DNA from: Clostridia bacterium
Lineage (GTDB): Bacteria; Bacillota; Clostridia; Oscillospirales; Acutalibacteraceae
Direction of reading: 5' to 3'
Length of the DNA: 42,255 bases
Assembly: GCA_017380615.1 (NCBI GenBank)
Contig: JAFODQ010000073.1
Coordinates: 1 to 42,255, forward strand
The notes under the pieces were generated by a model, which made no database searches, was not told where the DNA came from, and saw only the letters and a program-made list of their open reading frames with translations. Position numbers and translations under genes: made by a program. Each line of letters begins with the position of its first letter. The first letter of the stretch is position 1. Shown in pieces: positions 21,064 to 30,149 of this stretch.

Positions 21064-23703
21064 TTATTTTAGTTTCGCTTTAACAATTTCAGCAGCAGCG
21101 TTAAGCGCTTCGGTGATTTTTGAAATATCCTTACCGCCTGCCATTGCTGAATCAGGCTTGCCACCACCGTTACCACCTGCAATCTGTGCAATCTCGCGAA
21201 CAATGTTACCTGCGTGTGCACCGTTTGAAATAGCATCTTTGCCACAGTAGCAAGCAAACGAGCAAGTACCCTTTGCATTCTGTTCTGCAGCGAGGATGAT
21301 AACAATATCATCACCCTTATCCTTTGCAGAGTCAACCATTGAACGAAGAGCGTTAGCATCTGCTTCACCAAGTGAACCTGTGATAAGCTTAACGGCGCCA
21401 AGATCTGTCACATTATCAAAGAGACTGCCTGCCTTCTGCTTTGCAAATTCAGCCTTAAGGTCCTCAAGCTCCTTCTCTTTTGCTTTAAGCTCAGCTGAAA
21501 GAGCAGCAGCCTTTGTTGCAAGGTCTTTGATGTTAGCAAGCTTCATTGCGGCTGCAGTGTTGTGGATGAGCTCCTCGCGGGAGTTGAGGTGATTGATAAC
21601 GCCTGTGCCTGTAACACCCTCAATTCTTCTTACACCTGCTGCAACAGATGATTCTGTGATAATTCTGAAAAGACCAATGTTTCCGGTATTCTTTACATGA
21701 GTACCACCACAAAGCTCTGTGGAGAAATCCCCTGCAGAAACAACACGGACTGTGTCACCATATTTCTCACCGAAGAGTGCCATTGCACCCTTCTTCTTTG
21801 CATCCTCAATTGCCATTTCTTCAGTTGAAACGGTCTGTGCTGAAAGAATGATTTCGTTAACTCTGTTTTCAATCTTAACAATCTCTTCTGCTGTAAGTGC
21901 AGAGAAGTGTGAGAAGTCAAAACGAACAGCATCTGCATTGACAAGCTGACCTGCCTGCTCAACGTGAGTGCCGAGAGTTTCACGGAGTGCTGCCTGAAGA
22001 AGGTGAGCAGCTGTGTGGTTTCTCATGATTGCTTCGCGTCGTGCAAAGTCAATTTCGCCTGTAACAGCATCACCGATATTTAATACATCACCCTCGGTGA
22101 GTGTGCCGTGGTGAAGAATAACGCCCTCAGCTGTTTTTGTGGTATTTGAAACTGTGAACACATTTTCGCCAAGACGGATGATACCTGTGTCGCCAACCTG
22201 ACCACCACTTTCAGCATAGAAGCAGGAGCTGTCAAGAACAAGCACAGCATCTGTGTCAACGCCGACGAAGTCAACCTTTTCGCCATTTGCTGCAAGTGCA
22301 ATGATTTTTGCCTCGCAGGTTTTATCAGCATATCCAGTAAATGTGGTTGCATTGCATTCTGTGAAGGAAACATCTGCGCCCTTCCATCCCTCTGCGCCTG
22401 CAACCTTACGGGAAGCCTTTGCAAGAGCCTTTGCCTCAGCAAGAAGCTTTTCGAACTCTTCGTTGTTAACAGTAAGACCGTTTTCCTCTGCGATTTCTCT
22501 CGTTAAATCAATAGGGAAGCCGAAGGTATCCTGAAGCTTGAATGCTTCTGCACCTGAAAGAACACCATTTTCAGCCTTCTTCATCATTTCGTTAAGGAGC
22601 TCAAGACCACTGTCGATTGTCTTATAGAAGCTGTTTTCCTCCATTGCGATTACTTTAACGATATAATCCTGCTTCTCACGAAGACCCGGGTATGCATTCT
22701 CGTTTTCTTTGATAACAGTTTCGCAAACCTCAGCAAGGAATGGTCTTGTGATACCAAGGAGTCTGCCATGTCTTGCTGCTCTTCTGAGAAGTCGGCGAAG
22801 CACATATCCTCTGCCTACATTGGATGGAATAACACCGTCGCCAATCATAAAGGTTGTTGAACGGATGTGGTCTGTGATAACACGAAGAGAAATATCGCTT
22901 TTTTCGTTTTCGTGGTATTTAACACCTGCAATATCCACAATGTGCTTCATGATGTTTTGTACTGTGTCAACCTCAAAGATGTTGTGAACATCCTGGGCGA
23001 TACAAGCGAGTCTTTCAAGACCCATGCCTGTGTCAATGTTAGGATTTGCAAGAGGGGTGTAGTTGTTTTTGCCATCGTTTTCAAACTGTGTGAAAACAAG
23101 ATTCCAGAATTCAACATAACGGTCACATTCGCAGCCAACCTTGCAATCGGGACTTCCGCAACCATATTTCTCGCCTCTGTCATAATAAAGCTCTGAACAT
23201 GGTCCACAAGGACCCTGACCATGCTCCCAGAAGTTATCCTCTTTGCCGAAGCGTACCATATGATCCGGCTTTACACCAACATCCTTTGTCCAGATATCGT
23301 AAGCCTCATCATCCTCAAGATAAACACTGCAATAAATCTTGTCGGGATCCATCTCCATAACCTTGGTGCAGAATTCCCATGCCCACGGAATAACCTCCTT
23401 TTTGAAGTAATCACCGAAAGAGAAGTTTCCGAGCATCTCAAAATATGTTCCGTGACGGGCTGTGATGCCGACACGCTCAATATCAGGTGTACGGATACAT
23501 TTCTGACAGGTGGTAACTCTCTTGCGTGGGGGAGTTTCCTCGCCTGTGAAAAATTTCTTCATCGGTGTCATACCTGCATTGATGAGAAGAATGCTCTTGT
23601 CATTCTGAGGCACGAGAGGGAAGCTGGGTAAACGAAGGTGATCCTTGCTCTCAAAGAACTTGAGATACTTTTCTCTTAATTCATTAAGTCCTGTCCACTG
23701 CAT
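21064..23703 (-). CDS. alaS: Alanyl-tRNA synthetase
   Basis: A full-length 879-residue class II synthetase that charges tRNA-Ala. The N-terminal catalytic domain contains TTCQKCIRTPDIERVG and the motif-2 region RHGTYFEMLGNFSFGDYF. The editing domain has HTAAHLLQAALRE and CGGTHVKNTG, giving the HxxxH and CxxxH zinc/editing residues. The C-terminal part has a coiled coil (AALSAELKAKEKELEDLKAEF) and a DHHA1 domain with GGNGGGKPDSAMAGG. ATG 23701-23703 follows AAAGGAG. Expression is controlled by the T-box leader immediately upstream. Confidence 0.98.
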   Translation of the reverse strand: MQWTGLNELREKYLKFFESKDHLRLPSFPLVPQNDKSILLINAGMTPMKKFFTGEETPPRKRVTTCQKCIRTPDIERVGITARHGTYFEMLGNFSFGDYFKKEVIPWAWEFCTKVMEMDPDKIYCSVYLEDDEAYDIWTKDVGVKPDHMVRFGKEDNFWEHGQGPCGPCSELYYDRGEKYGCGSPDCKVGCECDRYVEFWNLVFTQFENDGKNNYTPLANPNIDTGMGLERLACIAQDVHNIFEVDTVQNIMKHIVDIAGVKYHENEKSDISLRVITDHIRSTTFMIGDGVIPSNVGRGYVLRRLLRRAARHGRLLGITRPFLAEVCETVIKENENAYPGLREKQDYIVKVIAMEENSFYKTIDSGLELLNEMMKKAENGVLSGAEAFKLQDTFGFPIDLTREIAEENGLTVNNEEFEKLLAEAKALAKASRKVAGAEGWKGADVSFTECNATTFTGYADKTCEAKIIALAANGEKVDFVGVDTDAVLVLDSSCFYAESGGQVGDTGIIRLGENVFTVSNTTKTAEGVILHHGTLTEGDVLNIGDAVTGEIDFARREAIMRNHTAAHLLQAALRETLGTHVEQAGQLVNADAVRFDFSHFSALTAEEIVKIENRVNEIILSAQTVSTEEMAIEDAKKKGAMALFGEKYGDTVRVVSAGDFSTELCGGTHVKNTGNIGLFRIITESSVAAGVRRIEGVTGTGVINHLNSREELIHNTAAAMKLANIKDLATKAAALSAELKAKEKELEDLKAEFAKQKAGSLFDNVTDLGAVKLITGSLGEADANALRSMVDSAKDKGDDIVIILAAEQNAKGTCSFACYCGKDAISNGAHAGNIVREIAQIAGGNGGGKPDSAMAGGKDISKITEALNAAAEIVKAKLK

Positions 23704-23717
23704 AATAATTCTCCTTT

Positions 23718-23945
23718 AAAAAATAAAAGCACATTTGCAAAACGGGACGGAAGAACCGCGGTACCACCCGAATTGTGCAAATGCACCACTCAAATTTACA
23801 GTTAACGCCTGAATACGTACCGTTTCCGGTAAGGCTCCGCAGGTAGCAAATTCAAGGAATTGTGAAAAGCTCACACCAAACGCTTTCTCTCTGAACACTT
23901 TTCGGTGAATCATCCTGCATCTGTGCCGAATGCATATTTAATTAC
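23718..23945 (-). promoter_or_regulatory. T-box leader (alanine-specific)
   Basis: A T-box riboswitch precedes alaS. The conserved box GGGTGGTACCGCGG is at 23756-23769 (minus strand). Stem I ends with GAATTT-GCT-ACC, with the GCT alanine specifier at 23845-23847. The terminator pairs GCATTTGCA with TGCAAATGTGC and ends in a T run at 23718-23728. Uncharged tRNA-Ala would stabilise the antiterminator and allow alaS transcription. Confidence 0.92.
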
Positions 23946-23951
23946 AATAGT

Positions 23952-23979
23952 ATTATATATAAAAAAGAGAAGATGTCAA
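23952..23979 (-). promoter_or_regulatory. alaS promoter
   Basis: TTGACA (23974-23979) and TATAAT (23952-23957) have a 16-bp spacer on the minus strand, just before the T-box leader. Confidence 0.85.
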
Positions 23980-24112
23980 GTTTTTTGGTTTAAGTGAGGT
24001 TCATATTTCTTTGGTAATTATAATTTGTTGTAGAAAGTAAACAATGACGCATCAAAAAAATGATGGTGGCATATAAAATATAAACAAAGTTGGGGATTTT
24101 TCAAAAAAACAC

Positions 24113-24141
24113 TTTACTTTAACGCGTTAAAGTGGTAGAAT
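24113..24141 (+). promoter_or_regulatory. ABC transporter promoter with palindromic operator
   Basis: TTTACT (24113-24118) and TAGAAT (24136-24141) have a 17-bp spacer. An 18-bp perfect palindrome, ACTTTAACGCGTTAAAGT (24116-24133), overlaps the -35 and fills the spacer, the position of a repressor operator. The regulator is not encoded nearby. Confidence 0.72.
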
Positions 24142-24190
24142 AACAACACAAAATATGAGAGCAATGAATTTGCTCATGGAGGAATTTGTT

Positions 24191-24997
24191 ATGAAAAAGA
24201 AAATTTTAGCTATTGTTATGAGCATTGTTCTCGTAGCAGGTATTGTTTGTGCATTTGCTGCTTGTGGTAATGAGCCGGCAAATAACGGTGACGCAAAAGC
24301 ATCTGACCTTGCATACATCAAGGAAAAGGGCACAATGGTTATCGGTATCACAGATTATGCTCCTATGAACTATAAGGATGCTGATGGTAATTGGACCGGA
24401 TTCGACACAGAGTTTGCTGAAGCAGTTTGTGCAAAGCTTGGTGTTAAGGCAGAGTTCTTTGTTCTTTCTGACTGGGATCAGAAGGTTAACGAGCTCAATG
24501 CAAAGACAATTGACGTTGTTTGGAACGGTATGACAATCAGAGATGACCTTAAGACATCAATGAGCATTTCTAACCCATATGTTGTTAATGCACAGGTTAT
24601 CGTTACAAAGGCTGAAAATGCTGAAAAGTATGTTGATTTCGAATCAATCAAGGATGCTAAAATCGCAGTTGAAACAGGTTCAGCAGGTGAAGAGTGCGTG
24701 GCAGATTGCGCTAACGTAACAGCAGTTGCTGCTCAGACAGATGCTCTTCTCGAGGTTAAATCTGGTGCTGCAGATGTTTGTGTTATCGACATCACAATGG
24801 CTGAGGCTATGACAGGCGAGGGCACAAGCTACGAAATGCTCACAAAAACCGGCTCTCTCACAGAGGAAGAATATGGTATCGGTTGCCGTCTTGGTTCAGA
24901 TACATGTGAAGAAATCAACAAGATTATGGCTGAGCTTATGGCTGATGGCACACTTGATGCTCTTGCAAAGAAATACGAGCTTACACTTGTAAAATAA
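24191..24997 (+). CDS. Polar amino acid ABC transporter substrate-binding lipoprotein
   Basis: A 268-residue SBP_bac_3 protein. MKKK and a hydrophobic stretch lead to a lipobox FAAC with C25, so it is a membrane-anchored lipoprotein. Motifs typical of the family are GTMVIGITDYAPMNYKDADGNWTGFDTEFAEAV, DVVWNGMTI, and AKIAVETGSAGEE; specificity within polar amino acids cannot be read. ATG 24191 follows GGAGGAA; the frame opens upstream at 24155 but without a ribosome site. The permease and ATPase genes follow. A hairpin between it and the permease gene may raise its expression relative to them. Confidence 0.94.
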   Translation: MKKKILAIVMSIVLVAGIVCAFAACGNEPANNGDAKASDLAYIKEKGTMVIGITDYAPMNYKDADGNWTGFDTEFAEAVCAKLGVKAEFFVLSDWDQKVNELNAKTIDVVWNGMTIRDDLKTSMSISNPYVVNAQVIVTKAENAEKYVDFESIKDAKIAVETGSAGEECVADCANVTAVAAQTDALLEVKSGAADVCVIDITMAEAMTGEGTSYEMLTKTGSLTEEEYGIGCRLGSDTCEEINKIMAELMADGTLDALAKKYELTLVK

Positions 24998-25024
24998 TTT
25001 TAAAAAAGTCGTTTATTCTCAATC

Positions 25025-25053
25025 GGCAGAGTGCTCTTTAAGGGCTCTCTGCC
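25025..25053 (+). other. Intercistronic hairpin
   Basis: GGCAGAG (25025-25031) pairs with CTCTGCC (25047-25053), with further inner pairing. There is no T run, so it is more likely an mRNA-stabilising or processing hairpin than a terminator. Confidence 0.5.
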
Positions 25054-25078
25054 TTGAGTGTTGTTTAGAGAGGTACAT

Positions 25079-25780
25079 ATGGTTACTGTTGCAGAGGTGT
25101 TCCGCGCCTTATTTGAAGGCTTTGTTGTGTCGGTGGAGATTTTCGCCTTGACATTACTCTTTGCCATTCCGCTTGGTCTTGTTATAAGCTTCGGTTCAAT
25201 GAGTAAATTCAAGCCTTTAAAGTATGTGGTTAAGTTTTTTATATGGGTTATAAGAGGTACTCCTCTTATGCTTCAGCTTATTGTTATATTCTATGGTCCC
25301 GGTCTTATTGCAACCTGGGCTGTAAACACAGGCAGCACAAATCCTTTGGTGATGTGGCTTGCCACCTGGACCGTTATGGAACGATTTACAGCGGTTATAA
25401 TTTCCTTTGTAATAAACTATGCCTGTTATTTCTCTGAAATTTTCAGAGGCGGTATAGAGAGCATACCAAAGGGTCAGTATGAGGCAGGTCAGGTTCTTGG
25501 TATGACAAAAACACAGGTATTCTTCAAGGTTGTGCTTCTTCAGGTTGTGAAAAATATTATTCCACCTATGAGCAATGAAATTATCACACTTGTTAAGGAT
25601 ACATCTCTTGCCCGTGTTATTTCTGTGTATGAGCTTATCTGGGCAGGTCAGGCGTTTATAAAATCGGATGGTCTTTTGTGGCCACTTATGACAACCGCTA
25701 TTTTCTATCTCGCTTTCAGTGGATTGCTTACATTTGTTTTCGGCAAGATAGAAAAGAAGCTTGATTATTACAAAAACTGA
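25079..25780 (+). CDS. Polar amino acid ABC transporter permease
   Basis: A 233-residue inner-membrane permease with about five membrane segments (from [20 protein letters not shown] onward). [16 protein letters not shown] and the EAA loop [21 protein letters not shown] are family hallmarks; the EAA loop contacts the ATPase. ATG 25079 follows AGAGAGGT; the upstream frame start is not used. It probably forms a homodimer, since only one permease gene is present, and works with the lipoprotein before it and the ATPase after it. Confidence 0.95.
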   Translation: MVTVAEVFRALFEGFVVSVEIFALTLLFAIPLGLVISFGSMSKFKPLKYVVKFFIWVIRGTPLMLQLIVIFYGPGLIATWAVNTGSTNPLVMWLATWTVMERFTAVIISFVINYACYFSEIFRGGIESIPKGQYEAGQVLGMTKTQVFFKVVLLQVVKNIIPPMSNEIITLVKDTSLARVISVYELIWAGQAFIKSDGLLWPLMTTAIFYLAFSGLLTFVFGKIEKKLDYYKN

Positions 25781-25797
25781 GGAAGGAGCTTTTGATT

Positions 25798-26577
25798 ATG
25801 TCTGTGCTTGAAGTAAAAGATTTAAAAAAGAGCTTCGGAAAAACCGAGGTTTTGAAGGGTGTCAGCTTTACTCTTGATGAGGGTGAGGTTTTGAGCATCA
25901 TAGGCTCATCAGGTAGCGGTAAAACAACAATTCTTCGTTGTATAAATCAGCTTGAAATACCCAATAGTGGATATATTTCTGTTGGTGGAGAGATTTTCTT
26001 TGATGGCACTGCCGAAAAAGAAAATGCCAAACAGCGCCGTATGAAGCAACGCCTTGTAGGTCTTGTTTTTCAGGATTTTCACCTTTTCCCACAATACAAT
26101 GTGCATGATAATCTCACTCTTGCTGCAAAGCTTCTTGCTAAAGAGCGCGAAGATTATAAGGAAAATAAAAAGAATATTATTGCTGATATTGAAGCAAAGG
26201 CAGATGAACTATTGAAGAAGGTTGGTCTTTCTGAAAAGAAGGACAGCTATCCTTGTCAGCTTTCAGGCGGACAGAAGCAGAGAGTTTCCATTGCAAGAGC
26301 CTTGATGCTTGAGCCAAAGGTGCTTTTCTTTGATGAGCCCACATCTGCTCTTGACCCTGAATTGACAGGTGAGATTCTCAAGGTTATCAAGAGCCTTGCA
26401 GATGAGAATATGACAATGGTTATCGTAACTCACGAAATGTCCTTTGCAAAGGCTGTTTCTACAAAGGTTATCTTTATGGATGATGGTGTTATTGCAGAAG
26501 AGGGCACACCTGAAGATGTTTTTGATAATCCTAAATCAGAAAGAACTAAGGCGTTTATAAGTAAGTTTGAGGATTAA
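25798..26577 (+). CDS. Polar amino acid ABC transporter ATPase
   Basis: A 259-residue ATPase. The Walker A GSSGSGKT is at residues 36-43, then a Q-loop [12 protein letters not shown], the signature LSGGQKQR, Walker [14 protein letters not shown] and the H-loop VTHEM. ATG 25798 follows GGAAGGAG, 17 bp past the permease. It energises import of the amino acid caught by the lipoprotein. The last 31 bp are duplicated downstream at 26625-26655. Confidence 0.96.
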   Translation: MSVLEVKDLKKSFGKTEVLKGVSFTLDEGEVLSIIGSSGSGKTTILRCINQLEIPNSGYISVGGEIFFDGTAEKENAKQRRMKQRLVGLVFQDFHLFPQYNVHDNLTLAAKLLAKEREDYKENKKNIIADIEAKADELLKKVGLSEKKDSYPCQLSGGQKQRVSIARALMLEPKVLFFDEPTSALDPELTGEILKVIKSLADENMTMVIVTHEMSFAKAVSTKVIFMDDGVIAEEGTPEDVFDNPKSERTKAFISKFED

Positions 26578-26655
26578 AAAATTAAAATCTTGAGCGAATA
26601 GCTTGTTCAAGTCTGCTCGCAGTATAAGGCGTTTATAAGTAAGTTTGAGGATTAA
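26547..26655 (+). repeat. Duplicated 3' end of the ABC ATPase gene
   Basis: The final 31 bp of the gene including its stop (26547-26577, beginning TAAGGCGTTTATAAG) recur exactly at 26625-26655, 47 bp later. The 47 bp between them are AT-rich with no clear structure. It looks like the scar of a tandem duplication or small insertion. Confidence 0.88.
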
Positions 26656-26658
26656 TAA

Positions 26659-26707
26659 AATATGGAAAGAAATTCTTTGCGAGAATTTCTTTCCATATTA
26701 TTTTTTT
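26659..26707 (+). terminator. Terminator of the ABC transporter operon
   Basis: An 18-bp perfect stem pairs 26659-26676 (AATATGGAAAG...) with 26682-26699, a 5-nt loop, then seven T bases. Confidence 0.92.
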
Positions 26708-26787
26708 GTTACAAAATAGTTACAATCGATAAATTTTTATTGACAAACAATAAAAATATCTGTATTTTTGTGTCAAGGAGTGATAAT

Positions 26788-27234
26788 ATGATAAATTCTC
26801 ACAAGTCAATTAAATTAACAAGGGTATATATAATTATTTTGACAATTGGTTTTATTGCTTTGCTTTTCTCTGCGCCCTTTACAGCGTTTTGGTATACTGA
26901 TTTAACCGGTAAGAGCGATACTGCTGCAAAGGTTTTAATTGGAGTCTTTTACCTTTGCTCACCGGCAGCAGCGATTGTTATTATTTCCTCATTGAAGCTT
27001 TTGAATAATATGAAAAATGGAATGTTTTTCACTGTGGAGAATACAAAGCACCTGAGCAGAATGTCTTGGTCATGTTTTTATGTAACACCTATTTGCCTTA
27101 TTTGTTTTTTATGGTTTTACGGCTTTATTCCCATAGCAGTTTCATCAGCATTTATGTTTTTAATATTACGCATCATCAAAAATGTTTTCGAGTATGGCTG
27201 TGAAATAAAAGAAGAAAATGATTTGATGGTGTGA
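26788..27234 (+). CDS. DUF2975 membrane protein
   Basis: A 148-residue protein with about four membrane segments (YIIILTIGFIALLFSAPF, AAKVLIGVFYLCSPAAAIVI, FYVTPICLICFLWF, FIPIAVSSAFMFLIL) and the loop FFTVENTKHLSRMSW typical of DUF2975. ATG 26788 follows AAGGAG; the frame opens at 26662 inside the previous terminator and is not used there. A YozG-like HTH gene begins 4 bp after its stop, the pairing usual for DUF2975. Its role is unknown; it may sequester or signal to the regulator. Confidence 0.85.
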   Translation: MINSHKSIKLTRVYIIILTIGFIALLFSAPFTAFWYTDLTGKSDTAAKVLIGVFYLCSPAAAIVIISSLKLLNNMKNGMFFTVENTKHLSRMSWSCFYVTPICLICFLWFYGFIPIAVSSAFMFLILRIIKNVFEYGCEIKEENDLMV

Positions 27235-27238
27235 TGAT

Positions 27239-27445
27239 ATGAAAATAATAGTTAATCTTGATGTAATGTTAGCAAAACGAAAAATGTCTTCGGGAGAATT
27301 GGCTGAAAGGATAGGTATTACCCAGGCGAATCTGTCCATTCTCAAAACCGGTAAGGCAAAGGCTATCAGATTTTCAACCCTCTCTGCAATTTGCAAAGAG
27401 CTTGATTGCCAGCCCGGAGATATACTTGAATATTCTGAGGAGTAA
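27239..27445 (+). CDS. Small XRE/YozG-like HTH regulator
   Basis: A 68-residue Cro/CI-type DNA-binding protein: MLAKRKMSSGELAERIGI ... QANLSILKTGKAKAIRFSTLSAICKELDCQPGDIL. The whole protein is one HTH domain with the usual acidic end, LEYSEE. It is the regulatory partner of the DUF2975 protein and probably controls this operon, including the DUF4153 protein 5 bp downstream. Confidence 0.92.
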   Translation: MKIIVNLDVMLAKRKMSSGELAERIGITQANLSILKTGKAKAIRFSTLSAICKELDCQPGDILEYSEE

Positions 27446-27450
27446 TTTTT

Positions 27451-29037
27451 ATGAAACAAAAAACATTTCCTGTTGAAAAGAGTGATTTAATAGCTCTGCT
27501 TCTGACGCTGGGTTCGCTCTTTTTAGTGAGCAGAATAGGTATATTAGGTGGTTTTAACATAGGCTTTTCCATTGGTGGTATATTAGCCTTCTCTATTGGA
27601 TTTATCTATGTCTTTAAGAAAAAAGCAGATTCAAAGGTGTTCGGTGTGTTGCTGTATATGCTGACCGTGGCACTTCTTTTATCCTTTAGCTTGACAAATG
27701 ACAATGTTATTAAATTCTGCACGTTGGTGTTTTTGGCGTTTTTGAGTGTATTTCTTCTTTGCTCGGTTTCAGACAATGTTAGCCTGAAAAATGGTACATA
27801 TATGAGCTTTATTAACACAGCCACAATTACTGTTGAAAGAGTTTTTGAGGGTCTGCTCATAACAGGTAAAAGCTATATCGAGAAAATAACAAAGAACAAA
27901 TCCAAAAATATTGTTTATATAATAATTGGTGTAGTGATATCAGTTGTTTTGTTGTGTATCGTTCTTCCGCTTCTTTCTTCTTCGGATATTGCCTTTGGCT
28001 CATTGGTGGAGTCTCTTTTCAAAAATGGTGCACTTCTGGTTGTTGCTTTAATAATTACACTGGCAATGTTACCGGGGATTTACTCTTTTATGTTTTCTTT
28101 GAGAAAGCAATCCCGTGAGGATTCCCAAAAAGTAAAAACAATTGGTAAAATTCCTAATGTACTCTTTAATATTGTTTTGGGTGCTGTCAGCGTTGTTTAT
28201 TGCGTTTATGCTGTTTCCCAGCTGGCTTACATAACAAAGGCCTTTGCATTTCTTCTTCCCGAGGATTTTACGGCTGCACAATTTGCACGCAGTGGCTTCT
28301 TTCAGATGGGTGCAATTTCATTCATTAACTTTGCACTTCTTGCAATTACTGCAATGCTTGTTAAAAGAACAGGCAAAAAAATTCCCGTATCCACAAAATC
28401 ACTTCTTGCATTTTTGTGTCTTTTCACAATGTTCTATATTTCAACAGCCATCATAAAGATGCTTAAATATATTTCGCTTTATGGTTTGACTCATTTGCGA
28501 GTTCTCACCTCAGTATTTATGCTCATGCTTGCTGCGATTTTCTTTGTGATGCTTCTGCGAGTTTTCATTCCTAAAATCAAGTATGCAAAGGCTGTTGTGG
28601 TTATCTGTGCTATGTCACTTCTGTGTGTTTCATTGGTGGACACAAAAACAGTTATTGCAGAATATAACTACACACAATACAAGGAAGGTAAAATCCAGAT
28701 AGATGTTGAACAAATCGGCTCATTGGGCGTGAGTGGTATTCCCACCCTCGTGAAATTATCAGAAGACGAAGACAAAAAGGTTTCCGATGATGCAATCCGT
28801 GAGCTGATGTATGTTACAGAGAAGGTCTATACTAACGCTTTTGACAAAGAGCCTGATGAGGAATTCACCTTAAAGAAGGACAGCTTTTATCAATACAATC
28901 TGTCCTGGCTCAGAGCAAAGAAAGCCATAGATGAGGGCGTTGATATGACAATGGACTATGAAGCCTTTAACGAGTATTATTACAATGAATATCTCAATGA
29001 GGAGACAACCACTGAAGCGTATGAAGAAGTGTTCTGA
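27451..29037 (+). CDS. DUF4153/DUF4173-type membrane protein
   Basis: A 528-residue polytopic membrane protein with about ten to twelve predicted spans, from SDLIALLLTLGSLFLVS to about residue 395, then a soluble C-terminal tail of about 130 residues with an acidic end. The span spacing and the segment FFQMGAISFINFALLAI fit DUF4153/DUF4173 proteins of Firmicutes. The biochemical function is unknown. GGAG in the end of the HTH gene serves its ATG. It is the last gene of the DUF2975/HTH operon. Confidence 0.78.
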   Translation: MKQKTFPVEKSDLIALLLTLGSLFLVSRIGILGGFNIGFSIGGILAFSIGFIYVFKKKADSKVFGVLLYMLTVALLLSFSLTNDNVIKFCTLVFLAFLSVFLLCSVSDNVSLKNGTYMSFINTATITVERVFEGLLITGKSYIEKITKNKSKNIVYIIIGVVISVVLLCIVLPLLSSSDIAFGSLVESLFKNGALLVVALIITLAMLPGIYSFMFSLRKQSREDSQKVKTIGKIPNVLFNIVLGAVSVVYCVYAVSQLAYITKAFAFLLPEDFTAAQFARSGFFQMGAISFINFALLAITAMLVKRTGKKIPVSTKSLLAFLCLFTMFYISTAIIKMLKYISLYGLTHLRVLTSVFMLMLAAIFFVMLLRVFIPKIKYAKAVVVICAMSLLCVSLVDTKTVIAEYNYTQYKEGKIQIDVEQIGSLGVSGIPTLVKLSEDEDKKVSDDAIRELMYVTEKVYTNAFDKEPDEEFTLKKDSFYQYNLSWLRAKKAIDEGVDMTMDYEAFNEYYYNEYLNEETTTEAYEEVF

Positions 29038-29183
29038 TATTATTCTTCAGATACATTTTTGAGAGAAAATACTGATTAACAATTTTCCAACCATGGCATA
29101 GTATAAATTAAGATAAGCGCAATTTGTACTTGCTTGGTGGCGACAGCCCACAGAATAGCCCTGTGAGTTTGTGCAAAAAAATA
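29038..29183 (+). other. Gap with a possible small RNA
   Basis: No gene is seen. TATAAATTAAG near 29101 could be a -10, followed by GCGCAA (from 29117), a compact GC-rich element with CACAG/CTGTG pairing, TTTGTGC, and the terminator at 29184-29207. A short structured transcript of about 90 bases is possible. No known RNA family was recognised. Confidence 0.3.
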
Positions 29184-29207
29184 ACCGTCCTGAAAAATCA
29201 GGACGGT
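29184..29207. terminator. Bidirectional terminator
   Basis: ACCGTCCTGA (29184-29193) pairs with TCAGGACGGT (29198-29207). A T-rich run follows on the plus strand and a seven-T run on the minus strand, so it serves both convergent units. Confidence 0.9.
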
Positions 29208-29217
29208 GTTTTGCTTT

Positions 29218-29898
29218 TTATAGCTTTTCAAGAGTTTTGAGTATTATATCAGAGAAGGCTGTGATGTCTGTTTTAACAGAGTCCTTGTAATCCTCCACAC
29301 CCACATCATCGGCGCTGTCTGAGATTTTTCTGATGCTGATAAAGGGGATATCTCCCAAGAGATAACACACAGCACCCAGTGCGCCACTTTCCATATCAAA
29401 GGCACTTATGTTAAAAATCTCTTTGTATTTGTTTTTTCTCTCTGCATCTGTTAAGAAAAAGTCGCCTGTGCCAAGGTTACCGTGCTTGAAGCCTTCAATT
29501 GAGACAGCGGCATCGTAAAGAGCATTTTTGCATTCATATATGTATTCTGTCTGACCGGGCTTCTGACCGGGGAGTCTGCCAATTGGTGTAAGATCAAAAT
29601 CACATTCCACAACAGAATCCGAAACGATAATATCGCCCTTTACAACTCCTGAAACGGCACCGCTCCAGCCTGTGTTGATAACACCATCATATTCCTTTTC
29701 ACAAAGAGCAATGGAAGCACCCATGGCAGCATTTACTTTTCCTATTCCGAAGCATACACAGGTGCAGCTGTGCCCGTTATACATAAAATCAAATGCAGGC
29801 ATATGCTTTAAGGTGTATTCTTTTTTAACCAAGCTTCCAAGGGATTCCTTGCAAGGGTTAAACTCGTCAATATCTGCAATTAAAATAAGATAATTCAT
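29218..29898 (-). CDS. mtnN: MTA/SAH nucleosidase family protein
   Basis: A 226-residue nucleoside phosphorylase-fold enzyme. GIGKVNAAMG (51-60), NTGWSGAV (75-82), FDMESGALGAV with the ribose-binding Met-Glu, and IRKISDSADD with the catalytic Asp match 5'-methylthioadenosine/S-adenosylhomocysteine nucleosidase. GGAGGAA fixes the start at ATG 29898; the upstream frame overlaps the TSCPD gene. It is the last gene of the glmU-like/pth/mfd/TSCPD operon. Some divergence around LTPIGRLPGQ leaves open a related purine nucleosidase activity. Confidence 0.84.
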   Translation of the reverse strand: MNYLILIADIDEFNPCKESLGSLVKKEYTLKHMPAFDFMYNGHSCTCVCFGIGKVNAAMGASIALCEKEYDGVINTGWSGAVSGVVKGDIIVSDSVVECDFDLTPIGRLPGQKPGQTEYIYECKNALYDAAVSIEGFKHGNLGTGDFFLTDAERKNKYKEIFNISAFDMESGALGAVCYLLGDIPFISIRKISDSADDVGVEDYKDSVKTDITAFSDIILKTLEKL

Positions 29899-29900
29899 TT

Positions 29901-30149
29901 TTATTCCTCCAAAGCGATTTTCAATGCTCTTGCAAACTGGTCGGGGCAGGAGGTGGATTTGAATCCACATCTGATGCCTGAAAGAACATCAATCACATCA
30001 TAGGCAGATTTGCCCTCGGCGAGTGCGGCAATGCCTTTGAGGTTTCCGTTGCAGCCACCTTCAAAGGTAACGTTTGAAATAATACCGTTTTCCAAATCAA
30101 ATGATATTGTTCTTGAGCAAACGCCCTGTGTTTTGAAATTATGTCTCAT
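29901..30149 (-). CDS. TSCPD domain protein (TIGR03905 family)
   Basis: An 82-residue protein ending near KSTSCPDQFARALKIAL, with FEGGCNGNLKGIAAL earlier. The motif TSCPD and the conserved cysteines C11, C33 and the later pair match the TIGR03905 family. It is sometimes found fused to or near ribonucleotide reductase-type proteins. Function is unknown. It overlaps the end of mfd by 11 bp. Confidence 0.88.
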   Translation of the reverse strand: MRHNFKTQGVCSRTISFDLENGIISNVTFEGGCNGNLKGIAALAEGKSAYDVIDVLSGIRCGFKSTSCPDQFARALKIALEE

